Assembly (NCBI RefSeq): GCF_040436345.1 | Contig: NC_133221.1 | Location: forward strand, 20,023,165-20,087,164 | Reading direction: 5' to 3' | DNA from: Pagrus major | Lineage: Eukaryota > Chordata > Actinopteri > Spariformes > Sparidae | Length of the DNA: 64,000 nt | In this document: piece by piece, positions 63,723 to 64,000 of the stretch | Layout of the letters: each line of letters starts with the position of its first letter | How positions within the stretch are numbered: position 1 is the first letter of the stretch | Program-made: the position numbers and the translations under genes | The notes under the pieces: model-generated | Database searches by the model: none | What the model saw: the letters and a program-made list of their open reading frames with translations, nothing else | Told to the model about the DNA's origin: nothing

Positions 63723-64000
63723 CTAAAGAAATTGATCATTATATTCTGTTTAATTCTCAAAATAAATATTTCAACAAATGTATTATTAACTGTGTGTATT
63801 TATGCAATCAAATTTGCAGTATATGGTGTGAATGACAGCATCAGAGGTTTAACCTTCATGACTGCTTTGTAATTACATTACTGCTGAAACCAAAAACAAC
63901 ACAATTTCTTCAAAAAGTAGGTTTTATCATCCTTATTTATTAACTTGAAGAAAGGATGACATTGATTCTTATTTATATTTGTTGATCCAATTAAAAAGGA

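Overview
This window is nuclear DNA from a bony fish. It is AT-rich and intron-rich, with compact multi-exon vertebrate genes and many teleost-type transposons: TTAA-flanked MITEs, a tRNA-derived SINE, Tc1/mariner, and LINE relics. The genes correspond to the block that lies on human chromosome 1p36.22. A spiny-rayed fish is likely, but that is inference. All identities come from reading the translations; no database was searched.

Layout. Positions 1-15.7 kb hold no convincing gene and are best read as intron 1 of pex14, whose first coding exon (minus strand, 15667-15702) I infer from its N-terminal peptide and from its head-to-head position with dffa. Between pex14 and dffa are a MITE, other repeats and a decayed LINE. 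dffa (plus, 20058-24910, six exons) encodes the inhibitor of the caspase-activated DNase. A masp2-like gene (minus, 30097-34622, six exons) encodes signal peptide-CUB1-EGF-CUB2 and then stops; no complement-control or serine-protease exons are present. From 35 to 51.6 kb the sequence is intergenic, with repeats and two weak candidate exons. The somatostatin-2/cortistatin gene (minus, 51664-52308, two exons) has a TATA box and a CRE-like site. Repeats and a rearranged Tc1 copy follow. srm (minus, 58198-60348, eight exons) encodes spermidine synthase, with NRF1, E-box, CCAAT and CRE sites upstream. The last five exons of exosc10 (minus, 63061-63722) run off the right edge.

The genes do not form a pathway. 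dffa controls apoptotic DNA cleavage, masp2 belongs to the lectin complement pathway, cort/sst2 makes a neuropeptide, srm makes spermidine, and exosc10 is the nuclear exosome RNase. They are grouped by ancestral synteny. The most notable observation is the masp2 locus: an apparently intact, correctly spliceable gene for a 303-residue protein without a protease. Its stop codon sits in the TTAA at a MITE end, and its 3' flank is built of MITEs that carry AATAAA signals.
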